Below are positions 53,450 to 64,000 of a DNA stretch of 64,000 nt, in pieces (position 1 is the first letter of the stretch; each line of letters begins with the position of its first letter). Origin of the DNA: Glandiceps talaboti. Its lineage: Eukaryota; Hemichordata; Enteropneusta; Spengelidae. The notes under the pieces were generated by a model. The model saw nothing but the letters and a program-made list of their open reading frames with translations. It made no database searches and was not told the origin of the DNA. A program made the position numbers and the translations under genes. Where the stretch lies: positions 10,799,408 to 10,863,407 of the forward strand of contig NC_135550.1 in the NCBI RefSeq assembly GCF_964340395.1, read 5' to 3'.

Positions 53450-55330
53450 ATAGCATGAACACTCCTCCATTACCATACATGATGACATGGAAGGTGTTAG
53501 AATGAGACTGTACTGCATATAAAACAATGGCTGCGTGATATGCAAATACTTATTTTTTTTGTGATTTATGTGAAATGAAATGTTAAATTTGTTATGAATT
53601 TATTTCATTAATTTATACACTGTAGATACTGAAAAATGATAATAAAAGTGTTGAAGAAATTTCTTGTACAAAAATCAGTTTTTTCAATGTTTTGTGTGCC
53701 TCTTAATGTTATCATGCTTGGAAATTTTCACTATTGTCATTCCTGATGCTGTAATCACTGTAGTCTAGTCCTTGTAGTGAGCCTATCACAACTGACATTT
53801 CTGGACCCTAGGAGGATGGTCTGTTTACTGCTAGATACTTGTCTGATGAACAAACATCAATGCCTTTCAACAAATAAATGTGTAGATATGGTCATAAAAA
53901 TTGACAGTATTCTAAGTGGAGATTGCTTCCAGGAACTATGAGCTTACCCATTTCACGGATACCCAATTTCGGAAGACTGTATGTTATAACATACAAGTAC
54001 ATTATGCTTGCTGGAGAGAAAGAATGTCTGACCACCATACACATAGGTGTTGGGTACCAGTCATTTTAAAAAACATATTTACATCTATTCCACCCCAAAT
54101 ATAGACTGTGTCTAGATATTAATAATTGTAACAAATTTGTGTAAAATTTTGATGTTGCATAAGTTACAATGGAATGAGAGAGGGAAAAGTGATCACATGT
54201 ACATGACAAAAGATGGGATAGCTTAGTAGTTCTCACTGTTGTTGGATGGTCTTGACAAGAGTCATGGCGTGAGACCACTTTGTCAAGATCATTTGGCAAT
54301 AGTGAAGGATTTTAAGCCAGGCGTAACAACATAGTTACAGGGGGCCTGTTTTTACAATACTAAAAACAAAAGAAACTTCATGTTCTCTACCAAATGACTT
54401 TATTTCTGAATAAAGGTCACAAGAAAGAAATGTCTCAACAGTGTGAAACCTTGATCCTAGAATCAGATGAAAATGAAACAAAACGTTTACATGCATGGGT
54501 CAAAGTTACAAATGATATTGGTAGATTCAGCTCATGCTTTCTGTACTGCCTTTGGCAAATATTACTACTCTGCAATATTCCATTTTTATTCATCAGCGTA
54601 TAATTTCTTGACCTTCTTCAGTAAATGTTAACAGGCAATTACACTGACTGACTTACTACTTTGCATAAACCAAATTACTCAAATGCCCAATATTTCATTC
54701 CAACAAATTATTCAAATCTTTATAAACCCAGATTGATTTAATAACTTTGTCAAGGGGGGGGGGGGGGGGGATATATACAACAGATTCAGATTCCAAACAC
54801 TTTGTCTTTCAAACTTCAAACCAATATTAGCTCCCACAGCGGCCCAATGACTAGTACACATGCGCGTCCTATATACTATGCAATGTTTTTTGGGTGGTTT
54901 TACCCAAGGATGCATTGCGGCACAACTACTATGCATGCGCATTCTATATACTATGCACTATACTATGTGGAGGGCACTATCTACAATATCATCGTGAGGC
55001 AGCCGGTCACAAATGAATCTACCCTGCGCAAGCTTAGAGGCTTTGCCTAGTTATGATATTATAGTTCACTGATATTGATCTTCACCTCAATGTGTCTGTT
55101 TTGATTCAAATCACACACACACACACATTGTAAATTGTTCTGGGTGAATCCACCATGGCTGTCGTACCACATCCCCCAAAATTAGCAAAGATGTCTTGCA
55201 TAAGTTACAGACCCACAGATATCACATTCAGCCATTTTTAGTTTACAAATGTCTTTCTCTACATCAAGTTATGTAATCACGGTTTGCCGATGTAAACTCA
55301 GATCATCATCAGGGCAATATATTGACAGCA
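53450..55330. other. Intergenic, no gene recognised
   Basis: AT-rich, with a G-run at about 54757-54770. It lies 3' of glyoxalase I exon 5b and 3' of SDHAF1, so the two genes converge here. No coding exon was seen. Confidence 0.5.
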
Positions 55331-55416
55331 TTACATGCCTAACACAGCTGCACCATTGATAAGTTCTACCCAGTACCCATCAGGGTCTTTGATAAATGCA
55401 ATGCCTTTCATTTTAC
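55331..55416 (-). other. GLO1: GLO1 alternative terminal exon 5b
   Basis: 86-nt exon with an ATGTTGCAG acceptor encoding (G)[19 protein letters not shown], then NGAAVLGM and TAA. The GKMKGIAF start is closer to the human sequence (GKMKGLAF) than exon 5a is. It lies 2.1 kb further downstream. Confidence 0.9.
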
Positions 55417-58400
55417 CTGCAACATATCAAATAGAATAATATGATTTGATCTCTATTGATGTATTATAATGATTCTGCACACAAATTAGTAGGGTATTAA
55501 GTCAACTTTCAATCACCCATGTGGAACTACTATTTTTGGGATAAATCACAAGTTCTGAACATGACATTACACAACACATCATGTACATTCTGATGTATTT
55601 GGTAATACATAAAATGTGCCATGTGCAGTATCTGGTAAAAAGGAGGTCGTAAAATAGATGTCTTGTGTTCAATCTCAGTCTAAGTTTCAATATATTGTAT
55701 TGCAAGATTGTGTATAAAAATAGTGTTTCTAGTAAGGTCAACTTCACTGAGCCTAGATATTGGCAGCTTCGTACTATGACCTCCCGTTATCAGATAACGC
55801 ATGTGGTGATGATTGTTTGCACTGAAATTTTCAAAAGAGTGTTTATACATGTATACAGGGGTCTTATCACTTGAGTTTATCTTGAAAATCACCAGTTGTG
55901 CCCAGTCCTTTCAAGGTGGTCATTTGAATTTCCGATTACCTTTCTGTACGCAATGGTTTGGCGTATGTACTCAATTTTTGCTGTCAAAGCAACTACAAAT
56001 GTACTAAGTTAATCCTCTTTCTCCCTAGTAGGTATCTGTTTGTACCACGGACAAGTAACTTAGTCTGTGTTTGTACACAACCAAGTACAAGTTGAGAGAG
56101 AAAGAAGATAAACAAGTGTAATATAATGGCAGTCATCTAAGATACAAACTTTAAAAGTCAATTCCCTTGTTAAATTTTGGGTATTATTTCTTCTGCAAAG
56201 TTCTTTCAATCCTTAGTATGTGTACTTTCTCTGTACATGTACTTCATATTTCATAAAAACCTCTGGTGTTTTGAAATCTGTAACATCTTATATGCATGCA
56301 AAAAATTATTTAATACAAGTTTACCCAATGTTTTCATAAATTCTTTGAGAAATGTGATGAACAGGGAATGTGTATATATTGCTATGGAAAATGCAGAATT
56401 TTTCATAACATAGAGAATATGCTGTTGAAAATGATGAGATTGACTGACAGAGTTGCCATGTTTCACCTTAGGCTTTTTAAAAGTTTATCTACGGCAGGAT
56501 GAACGTGTATTGATGTTGCACATTATTCAGAAAGAATAAAGACATTTTGTCACCACCACATGATAGATATGCTCAAAGAATTCAAAAGACACAAATGCAT
56601 GATTAATGGTGTGACAGCACCTAGTGACCTCAGCTTCTCTCATTTATTGTAATCTAACCTCAGAATATGACCTGCAGTACTGGCAAACAAAGTACACAGT
56701 ATTCAATAACCAATGACTCTAGACTGTAGGATACGTTGTGTTGGTCAAACCTACTAGGGTTCAAAATCAGTGATACAAGCTGACAGCATATGGCATGAAT
56801 ATTTAGTCTTACAGACTAAATATGACTTTAAAATGTAATCATATTACAACAAAAATGTACATACAGAACACCACTATGACTGGTTACCATAGTAACATAA
56901 GTAACAGTTTACAGTTGGGTATGAACCTCGACAAAAATTGTATGATTATAGGTAGGCAACAAGGATGGTAAATGAGTAATACATACAAATCAATTAAAAA
57001 AATTATCCAGTTGGTCAGTTGTAGATGTTAGATTGTTGCCAATATAGACAGCAACACCAACATAATGTGCACTTTGTATCACACTTTCTTCAGACGTGAT
57101 TTAGTTGCAAGGTTTGTCAAGTATAACTATTCTATGTGGACTGATAATTTTGAATGAATATGATTATATATATATATAACGAAATATTATTTGTAACCCT
57201 GTTATTGAAATTTTGACATGTCCATATTATTGAAGTTTTGACACTGGTCTTCCATGCTAACAAGAAGTATCCATGCATTTAAATCACAGTGTCAGTTACA
57301 TCCCTCTGTACACAGGTTTGTGACTCGGTGTGTTAATAACACGGCAAGAACAGAACACACAAACTTTTTTTGCATTTTGTTACAATGATAATATGCATAA
57401 ATGTATCTCTGTTTAAAAAAGCATCTACATAAGGCATTTGTGAAATGTACATGACTATTAAGTGCTACAAACTTCTAGGCTAATCTACTCTGGTGTAAGT
57501 TATAATACGTTAAGTTTTGGTTCATGATCAGGTATGTTGTTGCTGTTGTGATGATTTACAGCTTGAGCATGGTGTCAGCATTGATTAATTCAACCCAGTA
57601 GCCATCAGGGTCTTTTATGAATCCAAGGGGTGTCACTTTACCTGTGAACAAAAACCTAAATGTCAAAATCTGCTAGTCTTTCAGATCCTACAAAAAAATG
57701 TTTGGCCAAAACATATCTGGCTAGCTTGCTAGCTTCCATACATTCTCTGCGTGTATGATGACAAAAGACCCAAAAATGTTTTGGCTCTTTTGACATGTAG
57801 ACGGTACAGGCATGACAGACACGACACGGCACGACATGACATGACACGACACAATACAACACAACACAACACCACTACATAGTTATGCCATGTCAATCCA
57901 AAGATACCATACAATCTTCATCTGAGTACAATTAAGAATTTTTGAAAGACTGAAATATTTCAATACTGATCTCAGTTTTTATCAAACTAACAATTTCTTT
58001 CAAAATACCAACATTTTATGATGAGTTTGAAATAAAATAAAGCTTATGATAGTAAGGCCTCACACAGTTTTAACTTCATTCTTTACAAACATAATTACAT
58101 TGGAAATATGATATACAAAGATTTGAACTAACAGCATTTTTCCCTGACACAAATTTCAAAAGCATCAGCGTTCTGGACTGGTTTCACTACATTTATGTTA
58201 ATACTTAAGGTAAGGGATATCATGTTAGCTAATTATTATCATAATTTTGCAGTGCCAGTATTTAATGTGTCTTGTTTCCATGGTAACTTTTCAATGTATT
58301 TACATGAGCAAGTGACAGAAAAATCTAAGCAATATGATAAAGAATGATAAAGAAAGTACCGATACCATGGTGAGTGAATGATTGATGCTGATAGTGTGTT

Positions 58401-58600
58401 ACATAGGAATGAAGAGGTCTCTATGGTTACTAAATAACAGTAATCTTACCATCGTCAGGTTTCTTGGCAAATTCAACACCAAGCTCTTCAAATCGTTTGC
58501 ATGCTTCGCGTACATCGGGAACAGCTAAACCAATATGACCTACAGATGAATGTAACTCAATTTATTGAGTTTCAAGTCCTCGAGCACAGTGATACACAGT

Positions 58601-58649
<49 letters not shown>

Positions 58650-61600
58650 CAACATGCATACTTGACACATACAACACAGAATGTTTTAGGCTATACAATT
58701 GCTGATAGTCAGACAAACACAGTACATAATTTAAATGAAAAGCATATCTCTTTGCCACACAACTATTGAGTTATATATGTATGCAATTGTAAAAATTTGA
58801 ATTTACCATATCCCTTGGGTTCAGAATTTCCGCAGTGATACTGGAACTCAGGATCATTCTCGGAACCATAGTTACTGTGAAAAGTAGAACATCTCATGTG
58901 AATAATGCAATTACATTTACAAATATATAACACAACATTTTCGATGAACACACAGTGTATTGCATGTTAGCATTCACTGGCTCTGTTTGATAACAACAGA
59001 ACACAAATAAGAAACTGGACATGCTACACTTTAAGACAGCAAGATTGAATGAAAACAGTTTCTTGCAACATTTTGTCTAAGGGAGTGTACAGTTTTAACT
59101 TCCAGGGGGGGGGGGGGGGGGGGGGGCGGAGGATTTTCAGGGGGGGCCACCAATTTTTCTCAAGAAAAATTAGGGGGGGCTAAACAAAAATTTCACTATT
59201 TGTTAGGGGGGGGGGGCACAAAAAAAACAACCTAAACCTGAATGTCAGGATGGACAAGTGCCAGATATGTATATAAAATAAAATATAGGCAAAACCCAAC
59301 ACTTGACTGTGCACAATGTCCTACAGAAGTAGGATTGATGATAAAACAGTGCACAAACCTATTAAATCACAATATTTGTATTCAGTGAAACAAAAATTGA
59401 CCGGCGACTCTGCCACTTCTCAAGGTAACTTTCCCATGAAATTGTGTAGGACTTGTTTCATCACAATCACTGTCTGAGATATCAGCCGTGCTTGAAGTTT
59501 CAGAGTTATCAGTAAAACAATCATCACTGTCTATAACACCTATTATAGCATTTTCACTTTCAGAGTCACTACTGTTTGTATCACTGATCAGATGTCTGTA
59601 GTTGTAGTTTGAAGTTCATTTGCAGTCACTTTTCTTGACCTAAATTCAGGTGTTCCAAGTATGTGCGTTGATATTATGTCTACTTTTTCTCCTTTTAATT
59701 TTCCATATTTTGGCAATTTATGCTTGTCTAGATATTTATGTAGCTCTTTTACGTTCAGTTTTTCTAGAGTTCCACTTATGAATAACTGCAACCAGTCATA
59801 GTCATTATAATTCTTGTTTTCTCTTTTCTTCTGTACCTCTAACCGATGTCTGGATCTAATGTTTTTCATCCTCTCCAAATTTCTCAAAAGTTCAATGTAG
59901 TTTTTAACACTGTTCACACTGACAATATATTTCTCAGCAAAACGAGAAATAGCAACTTCATCATTTAATTGTTTTGAAACATAGAGCTTTTTTAAGTTAG
60001 CATGTGGTTGTGGTAGTCATCAACAGTTCGATTTGTGTTTGGTGTTTCAAACACATCCATATAATGACCTGGGTTGTGCATATCTGGCATAGGATGTGGT
60101 ATTCTGTTCATAGATGGCGATACCCAATCTGTAGTGGAACAGTAACTGCACTTTGAGCCATTTTGTATACATGAATCCCTAATAAATTCCATATAGAGCT
60201 CACCAATATTGTAATGGGTTTCAATAAATTTTCATTCTATCACCATGGTAGGGTTCAAGTATTATATGATAGCTTTTGTGAGTTTGAATTAAACACAAAA
60301 TTATTCACAGGTGCTGGGTGAGGAATGTATTCATAACAAGCCATGCATTCATAAAAATATTATTCAACCCTTTGAAGTGATACATGTACTGCCCCCCCTC
60401 AGCGCATCAGTTTACTAAAGTCTCTTGAAATATAGTCCAGAAGTGTTTTATATTTTGCGTAGAGATAATATGAATACTATAATATAGGAAGGGTCTTCTT
60501 AAACAACATGTTTTCCATTTGCACTGCAATTAAAAATGTTTCTAAAATGTGTAATTTATGAAGTGTTTAAATTAATAATAAATGATTGTGTGACCAACCA
60601 CTGCAAATTAATCCTAAAATTTGAATATGTTCACATGGAAAAAAGTTTCCTCATGGTGCAATTTTGCACTATTTTTTCCAAACCTGTGATAAATAAGTAA
60701 TATATATATACTTGTTCATTTATTTGCTAATTTATTTATGTCAGTGATGGGCTAAAAATCCCAGAAAAAGTGTAGCCAGACCAGTAGTCTATTGTCACCC
60801 CTCAGTTGTAAGTAGACATCCTGTCAGCCAATTTAACTAATAATAGTCTTTATTTGTGATTTTATGAGTGTCCATGATTCAACAACTTTGTACACTGGTT
60901 CAATTCTGAAGTAAGTATAAATATGGAATAAGTTAATACATGTAGCAACTGCTGGCAAATCTATGTGTTGCTGTATCTGTGTTTCATCTGTGCGTATTTT
61001 TGTTAGTGGTTTCAGGGGGGGCCATGAAATAAAAACAAGAAGTCTTAGGGGGGGCCAGATAATTTATACCAGTTTTTGTAGGGGGGGCCACCAATAAAAA
61101 TCCCTTGCTTCATTAGAAATCCTCCGGCCTCCCCCTGGAAATTAAAAATGTACACTCCCTAAATGAAATGAACTACACCATGTAGACATCAAATGCAGAC
61201 CATCAAAACACTGGCACCTGTGTATGTGTATGTAGTTGCAGACCATCAAAACACTGGCACCTTTGTATATGCATCTAGTTGCAGACCATCAAAACACTGG
61301 CACCTGTGTATGTGCATATAGTTGCAGACCATCAAAACACTGGCACCTGTGTATGTACATCTAGTTGCAGACCATCAAAACACTTGCACCTATATACGTG
61401 TATCTAGTTGCAGACCATCAAAACACTGGCACCTTTGTACGTGTATCTAGTTTCAGACCATCAAAACACTGGCACCTGTGTATGTGCATCTAGTTGCAGA
61501 CCATCAAAACACTTGCACCTGTGTATGTGCATCTAGTTGCAGTATAAGTTGTTGATTTCAAATTATTTCATGACACAAAATGTACCAAGAAATTGCAATC

Positions 61601-62324
61601 TTGCTATTTTAGGTAAAGTGTAGTATATGCAGTTTCTGCATGGTTGTATCAAACAGAGCCAGTGAACACTACCTTGTAATGGTCTGTAACTTTGCTGCAT
61701 TGTCGATCTATATAACACTGAGTTCAAAAGACCCACTTTCTAAAAGCCTTTTACACATTTTAGCAGTGTTTATCCTGACATGGTGTACCTTGCCATTTCT
61801 ACCGTATTCTCATTCTGGCCACAATAAATTATACATTTTTACTTACTATGTGAGTTCCAAGCAGGCTTTTTGAGTAAACAACCATTTGATTCTTTCTTCC
61901 TTGTTTTCCGGGATATCCTCAGCTTTGCAAAATCCCAGAAAGTAGAGGGAAAACTTCATGTCAGGAAAGTCAAAAGTATGGAGTAATCTGGAACAGAATT
62001 TTAGAGAAAGTGTAACTATGGAATTTGTCATTCAGATGATGCTAACAACTTTGAACTGCTTGTACATCATTAACCTGTGCAGGTTGACTTATAGGCTCTA
62101 ACTATCCTTACTGACTTACCTTAATCCCTGACCCCCTCCCTACCTTGTAAGTTTAGACTTACTTTAGTAATCTGACCCCTAGCTTGTATGCAATTAGGTT
62201 TACCTTATACCCTGTACCCTTCTTTGTAAATTTAGACTTACCTCATTCCAATGATCCTTGTATAGAAATCTAAAGACTTTCTTGGGTCCTTGACTCGGTA
62301 CATTGTTTGTTGGTTGATAAAATC
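55331..62324 (-). CDS. GLO1: Glyoxalase I (lactoylglutathione lyase), 5' partial, two alternative last exons
   Basis: Exons 62242-62324, 61847-61987, 58807-58874 and 58450-58539, then either 57556-57641 (5a) or 55331-55416 (5b). Each form is 468 nt (155 residues plus stop) and in frame. The enzyme isomerises the glutathione-methylglyoxal hemithioacetal to S-lactoylglutathione in the cytosol, using a metal held by His and Glu. Landmarks are [80 protein letters not shown] and [10 protein letters not shown]. The metal-binding residues of the vicinal oxygen chelate fold are visible: Gln in QQTM, Glu in LELT, His in GHIG and Glu in YWVEL. The N-terminal exon (about 30 residues in human) was not found before 64000. 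Introns carry a transposon and a minisatellite. Confidence 0.95.
56720..56818. mobile_element. MULE-like MITE, decayed copy
   Basis: Ends TAGACTGTAGGATACGTTGT and AGTCTTACAGACTA match the 23488-23589 family, but the interior is unrelated (TCAAACCTACTAGGGTTC). It lies between GLO1 exons 5a and 5b. Confidence 0.55.
57556..57641 (-). other. GLO1: GLO1 alternative terminal exon 5a
   Basis: 86-nt exon with a TGTTCACAG acceptor encoding (G)[19 protein letters not shown], then NADTMLKL and TAA. It enters in the same phase as exon 5b and keeps the Asp-Pro-Asp-Gly-Tyr-Trp motif and the metal-ligand Glu. Confidence 0.9.
58598..58648. repeat. (AC)n microsatellite
   Basis: AC dinucleotide run in a GLO1 intron, close to exon 58450-58539. 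Confidence 0.98.
59081..61160. mobile_element. 2.1-kb inverted-repeat DNA transposon in a GLO1 intron
   Basis: Termini are GGGAGTGTACAGTTTTAACT then a G-run and CGGAGGATTTTC on the left, and GAAATCCTCCGGCCTCCCCC then TGGAAATTAAAAATGTACACTCCC on the right. The terminal repeat is about 45 bp. TAA stands on both sides, a 3-bp duplication as in PIF/Harbinger. Subterminal GGGGGGGCCACCAAT and AGGGGGGGC blocks repeat near both ends. A broken minus-strand coding region lies at 59588-60192. Confidence 0.75.
59588..60192 (-). pseudogene. Decayed transposon-encoded protein remnant
   Basis: Two minus-strand frames make one broken gene. The upstream part (60192-59992) starts [18 protein letters not shown], with a Cys-x2-Cys pair, and stops at TAA after YHNHMLT. 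A one-base frame change then lets translation continue through [20 protein letters not shown] into the lower part (59917-59588), which has a Lys/Arg-rich helix and a [20 protein letters not shown] segment resembling a SAP-like DNA-binding helix pair. It sits between the inverted repeats of the 2.1-kb element. I recognise no DDE transposase core, so it may be an accessory or C-terminal part. Confidence 0.6.
61193..61545. repeat. 43-bp minisatellite, 8 units
   Basis: Units GCAGACCATCAAAACACTGG then CACCTGTGTATGTGCATCTAGTT, repeated eight times with point variants, in a GLO1 intron just outside the 2.1-kb transposon. Confidence 0.95.
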
Positions 62325-62329
62325 CTACC

Positions 62330-63714
62330 AAAAGAACAATAATGTGTCAGTTATTGTAATGTGCTTCTGTACAGTGTAGTCCTCAGTTCTTGATCTTGTT
62401 TATGACATTACTAGGGTATGCTAATGAGTAATGACATCATTACTAGGGTATGCTAATGAGTAAAGCTGGCAATGATTCTTACTACACATATACAGGAACG
62501 TTACTTCATCACAAGAAAATTTTCAATGGACAGTTTTGCAAACTGCTGCTCAGTATTGTTCATGTATTACGCGATTCTTTGTCGATGTTGTTACTAAGGG
62601 CATGAAATTCATTTCCTTACATATAGACTTAAGATGCAGTAACAGGTGTTATGGGGTTGTGGGTGTCTCCTGGGTGGGGGAGGGGTTCTTAGAAAGGGAT
62701 AACTGTAATTGCCGTGGCACTGTTTAACTTTCAGACCCTTGCACAACAAGAAACTACAATTTAAGTACACTTTTCTACTTGTCTGTGGTTCAGTGAAAAA
62801 TTCCATAGAAAAAACAGTTTCATGTGAAGGTAATAGTACTTGTCTTTAGCATCATGAATATTCATGTTTTACTATTACATATGTATATCTGCTGATTCCC
62901 ATCATACAATATATGTAAGTGTCCATGACAAGGACTTCCTCTGAATAGTGAATGAGGAATAAGTTTCAACTGGGTATTTCTTAGCAATCATGCAAAATGA
63001 ATTATGTGAAATCATGAAAATTATTCTTCGGGATCCAAAAGTTTATGAAAATGCCTTTATTGTCTGCATGCATTAATTGTCTGCAATCGTACAATAATGC
63101 AAAAACTGTGGTAAATGGAAAGCCCTTATATTTTGAGGTGATATATCTTTATATTTTTATGGACAACCTCTACATATTAACCCTGGATTAATACAACAGG
63201 TCAACAACTGATTACTTGTATGTTTGCATTCTGTGTGTGTATGTATAATTCTATATTAAGTGTGAGTATCTGGTGGTTGTCTCTACCAGCAAAATATTTC
63301 TCAAAACCCATGACCTAATATATATATAAATACCAAAGGTGATATCAGGTACCAACATGGTAATATCATGTATATGTATGATACATGTATAGTATATGAT
63401 ATGTCACTAGTTTTGTTGTATGTATGATGTGTCACTTCTGGACTCTCTCAACTCTCACTGTGTTCTTCTACAATCATTACATCATACATGTATATACTAG
63501 CAAAATTAGACATCACAAGGTTTTGTGTGCTAAGATGGTATGAACGTTTTGGCATGTATTTCATACCTAATACCACTGTCACTAGGAGGTTAGTTTTCCT
63601 TAATGCAAAAAGGGTCCATTTCTGATTGTTTTCAAATTGCAAGACTAAACCTGAGTATTTTGATATTTGACTTGAAACTTTCACAAATGTAACACCTTTT
63701 GTGTGGTCTAATCC
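62330..63714. other. No exon recognised upstream of GLO1 exon 2
   Basis: Should be intron or 5' flank of GLO1. A short direct repeat, CTAGGGTATGCTAATGAGTAA, occurs at about 62412 and 62443. Otherwise AT-rich, without recognisable coding sequence. Confidence 0.5.
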
Positions 63715-64000
63715 CAGGTGGTACCAGTGGTCAGCTCTGGTAGGGGTGTGTGGTCCCTGGGGGTGGTACCAGTGGTCAACTCTGATAGGGGTGTGTAGCC
63801 AATGCTGGAAACCAGAGGCCCTATTTTAGACCCACTTTGACCAAAAACCAATAACCCATTTTAGACCATTACAGGTTTTTAAAAGATGATATTTTAGACC
63901 AAAATACACTTACCTTAGGAGACAACATGTTAATGGGGCAATTAATTGGCAGTTATGATTTGGTAAAGGACAATGGACCACATTTTAGATCAAGCAAGAT
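63715..64000 (-). repeat. Dispersed repeat, copy 2 (inverted relative to 840-1140)
   Basis: Contains GGTGGTACCAGTGGTCA(G/A)CTCTG(G/A)TAGGGGTGTG twice in tandem, then (read in reverse) CTTTACCAAATCATAACTG, ATTAATTGCCCC and CTCCTAAGG. These match 840-1140 on the opposite strand. It runs to the window end and may continue. Confidence 0.6.

Noticed and set aside
62536-62806. Short frames near the missing GLO1 first exon
   Set aside because: No similarity to the glyoxalase N-terminus and no phase-0 donor in the minus-strand frame.
63914-63928. Possible GLO1 first exon: ATG + MLSPK, then GTAAGTG donor in phase 0
   Set aside because: The phase and donor fit exon 62242-62324, but the segment lies inside a dispersed repeat that also occurs at about 840-1000. 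The peptide is too short and lacks the expected N-terminal residues.

Overview
This is a eukaryotic, animal-type nuclear window: AT-rich, with genes split into short exons by GT-AG introns and heavily seeded with microsatellites, minisatellites and small inverted-repeat transposons. The protein set, the repeat density and a SINE-like tail (GTAAAGCGCTTTGAG ... GCGCTATATAAGAAC followed by ATT repeats) suggest a marine invertebrate. I cannot fix the phylum from sequence alone. No bacterial, viral or CRISPR features were seen.

Layout. 1-10960 holds no gene I can support, only a GATA tract, a 30-32 bp minisatellite (about 8.03-8.73 kb), a PIF/Harbinger-like MITE (9.87-10.22 kb) and a 3 x 120 bp tandem repeat. 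Two tandem minus-strand macrodomain genes of the MACROD1/MACROD2 type follow: gene A (10961-18438, nine coding exons, long Lys/Glu-rich tail) and gene B (20503-25602, eight exons, altered catalytic loop). Both carry the same 21-nt microexon and matching intron phases, so they are a duplication. 26811-32528 (minus) is most of a C45-type Ntn amidohydrolase related to carcinine/N-beta-alanyldopamine hydrolase (insect Tan) and acyl-CoA:isopenicillin N acyltransferase. 33.0-42.5 kb has no gene and is rich in foldback elements and repeats. 42565-49327 (minus) is taspase-1 without its first exon. 50921-51175 (plus) is an intronless SDHAF1. 55331-62324 (minus) is glyoxalase I without its first exon. 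It carries two complete alternative terminal exons, and a 2.1 kb inverted-repeat transposon sits in one of its introns.

The genes do not form an operon. They are housekeeping-type metazoan genes: ADP-ribose metabolism, Ntn hydrolases, a respiratory complex II assembly factor and methylglyoxal detoxification. I derived the exon models by hand from splice signals, reading phase and family similarity. In all four spliced genes every internal junction keeps frame. The strongest points for follow-up are the two terminal exons of glyoxalase I, the remodelled loop of macrodomain gene B, a possible 5' extension of gene A, and a set of foldback/MITE elements with exact 9-bp target duplications (MULE-like).
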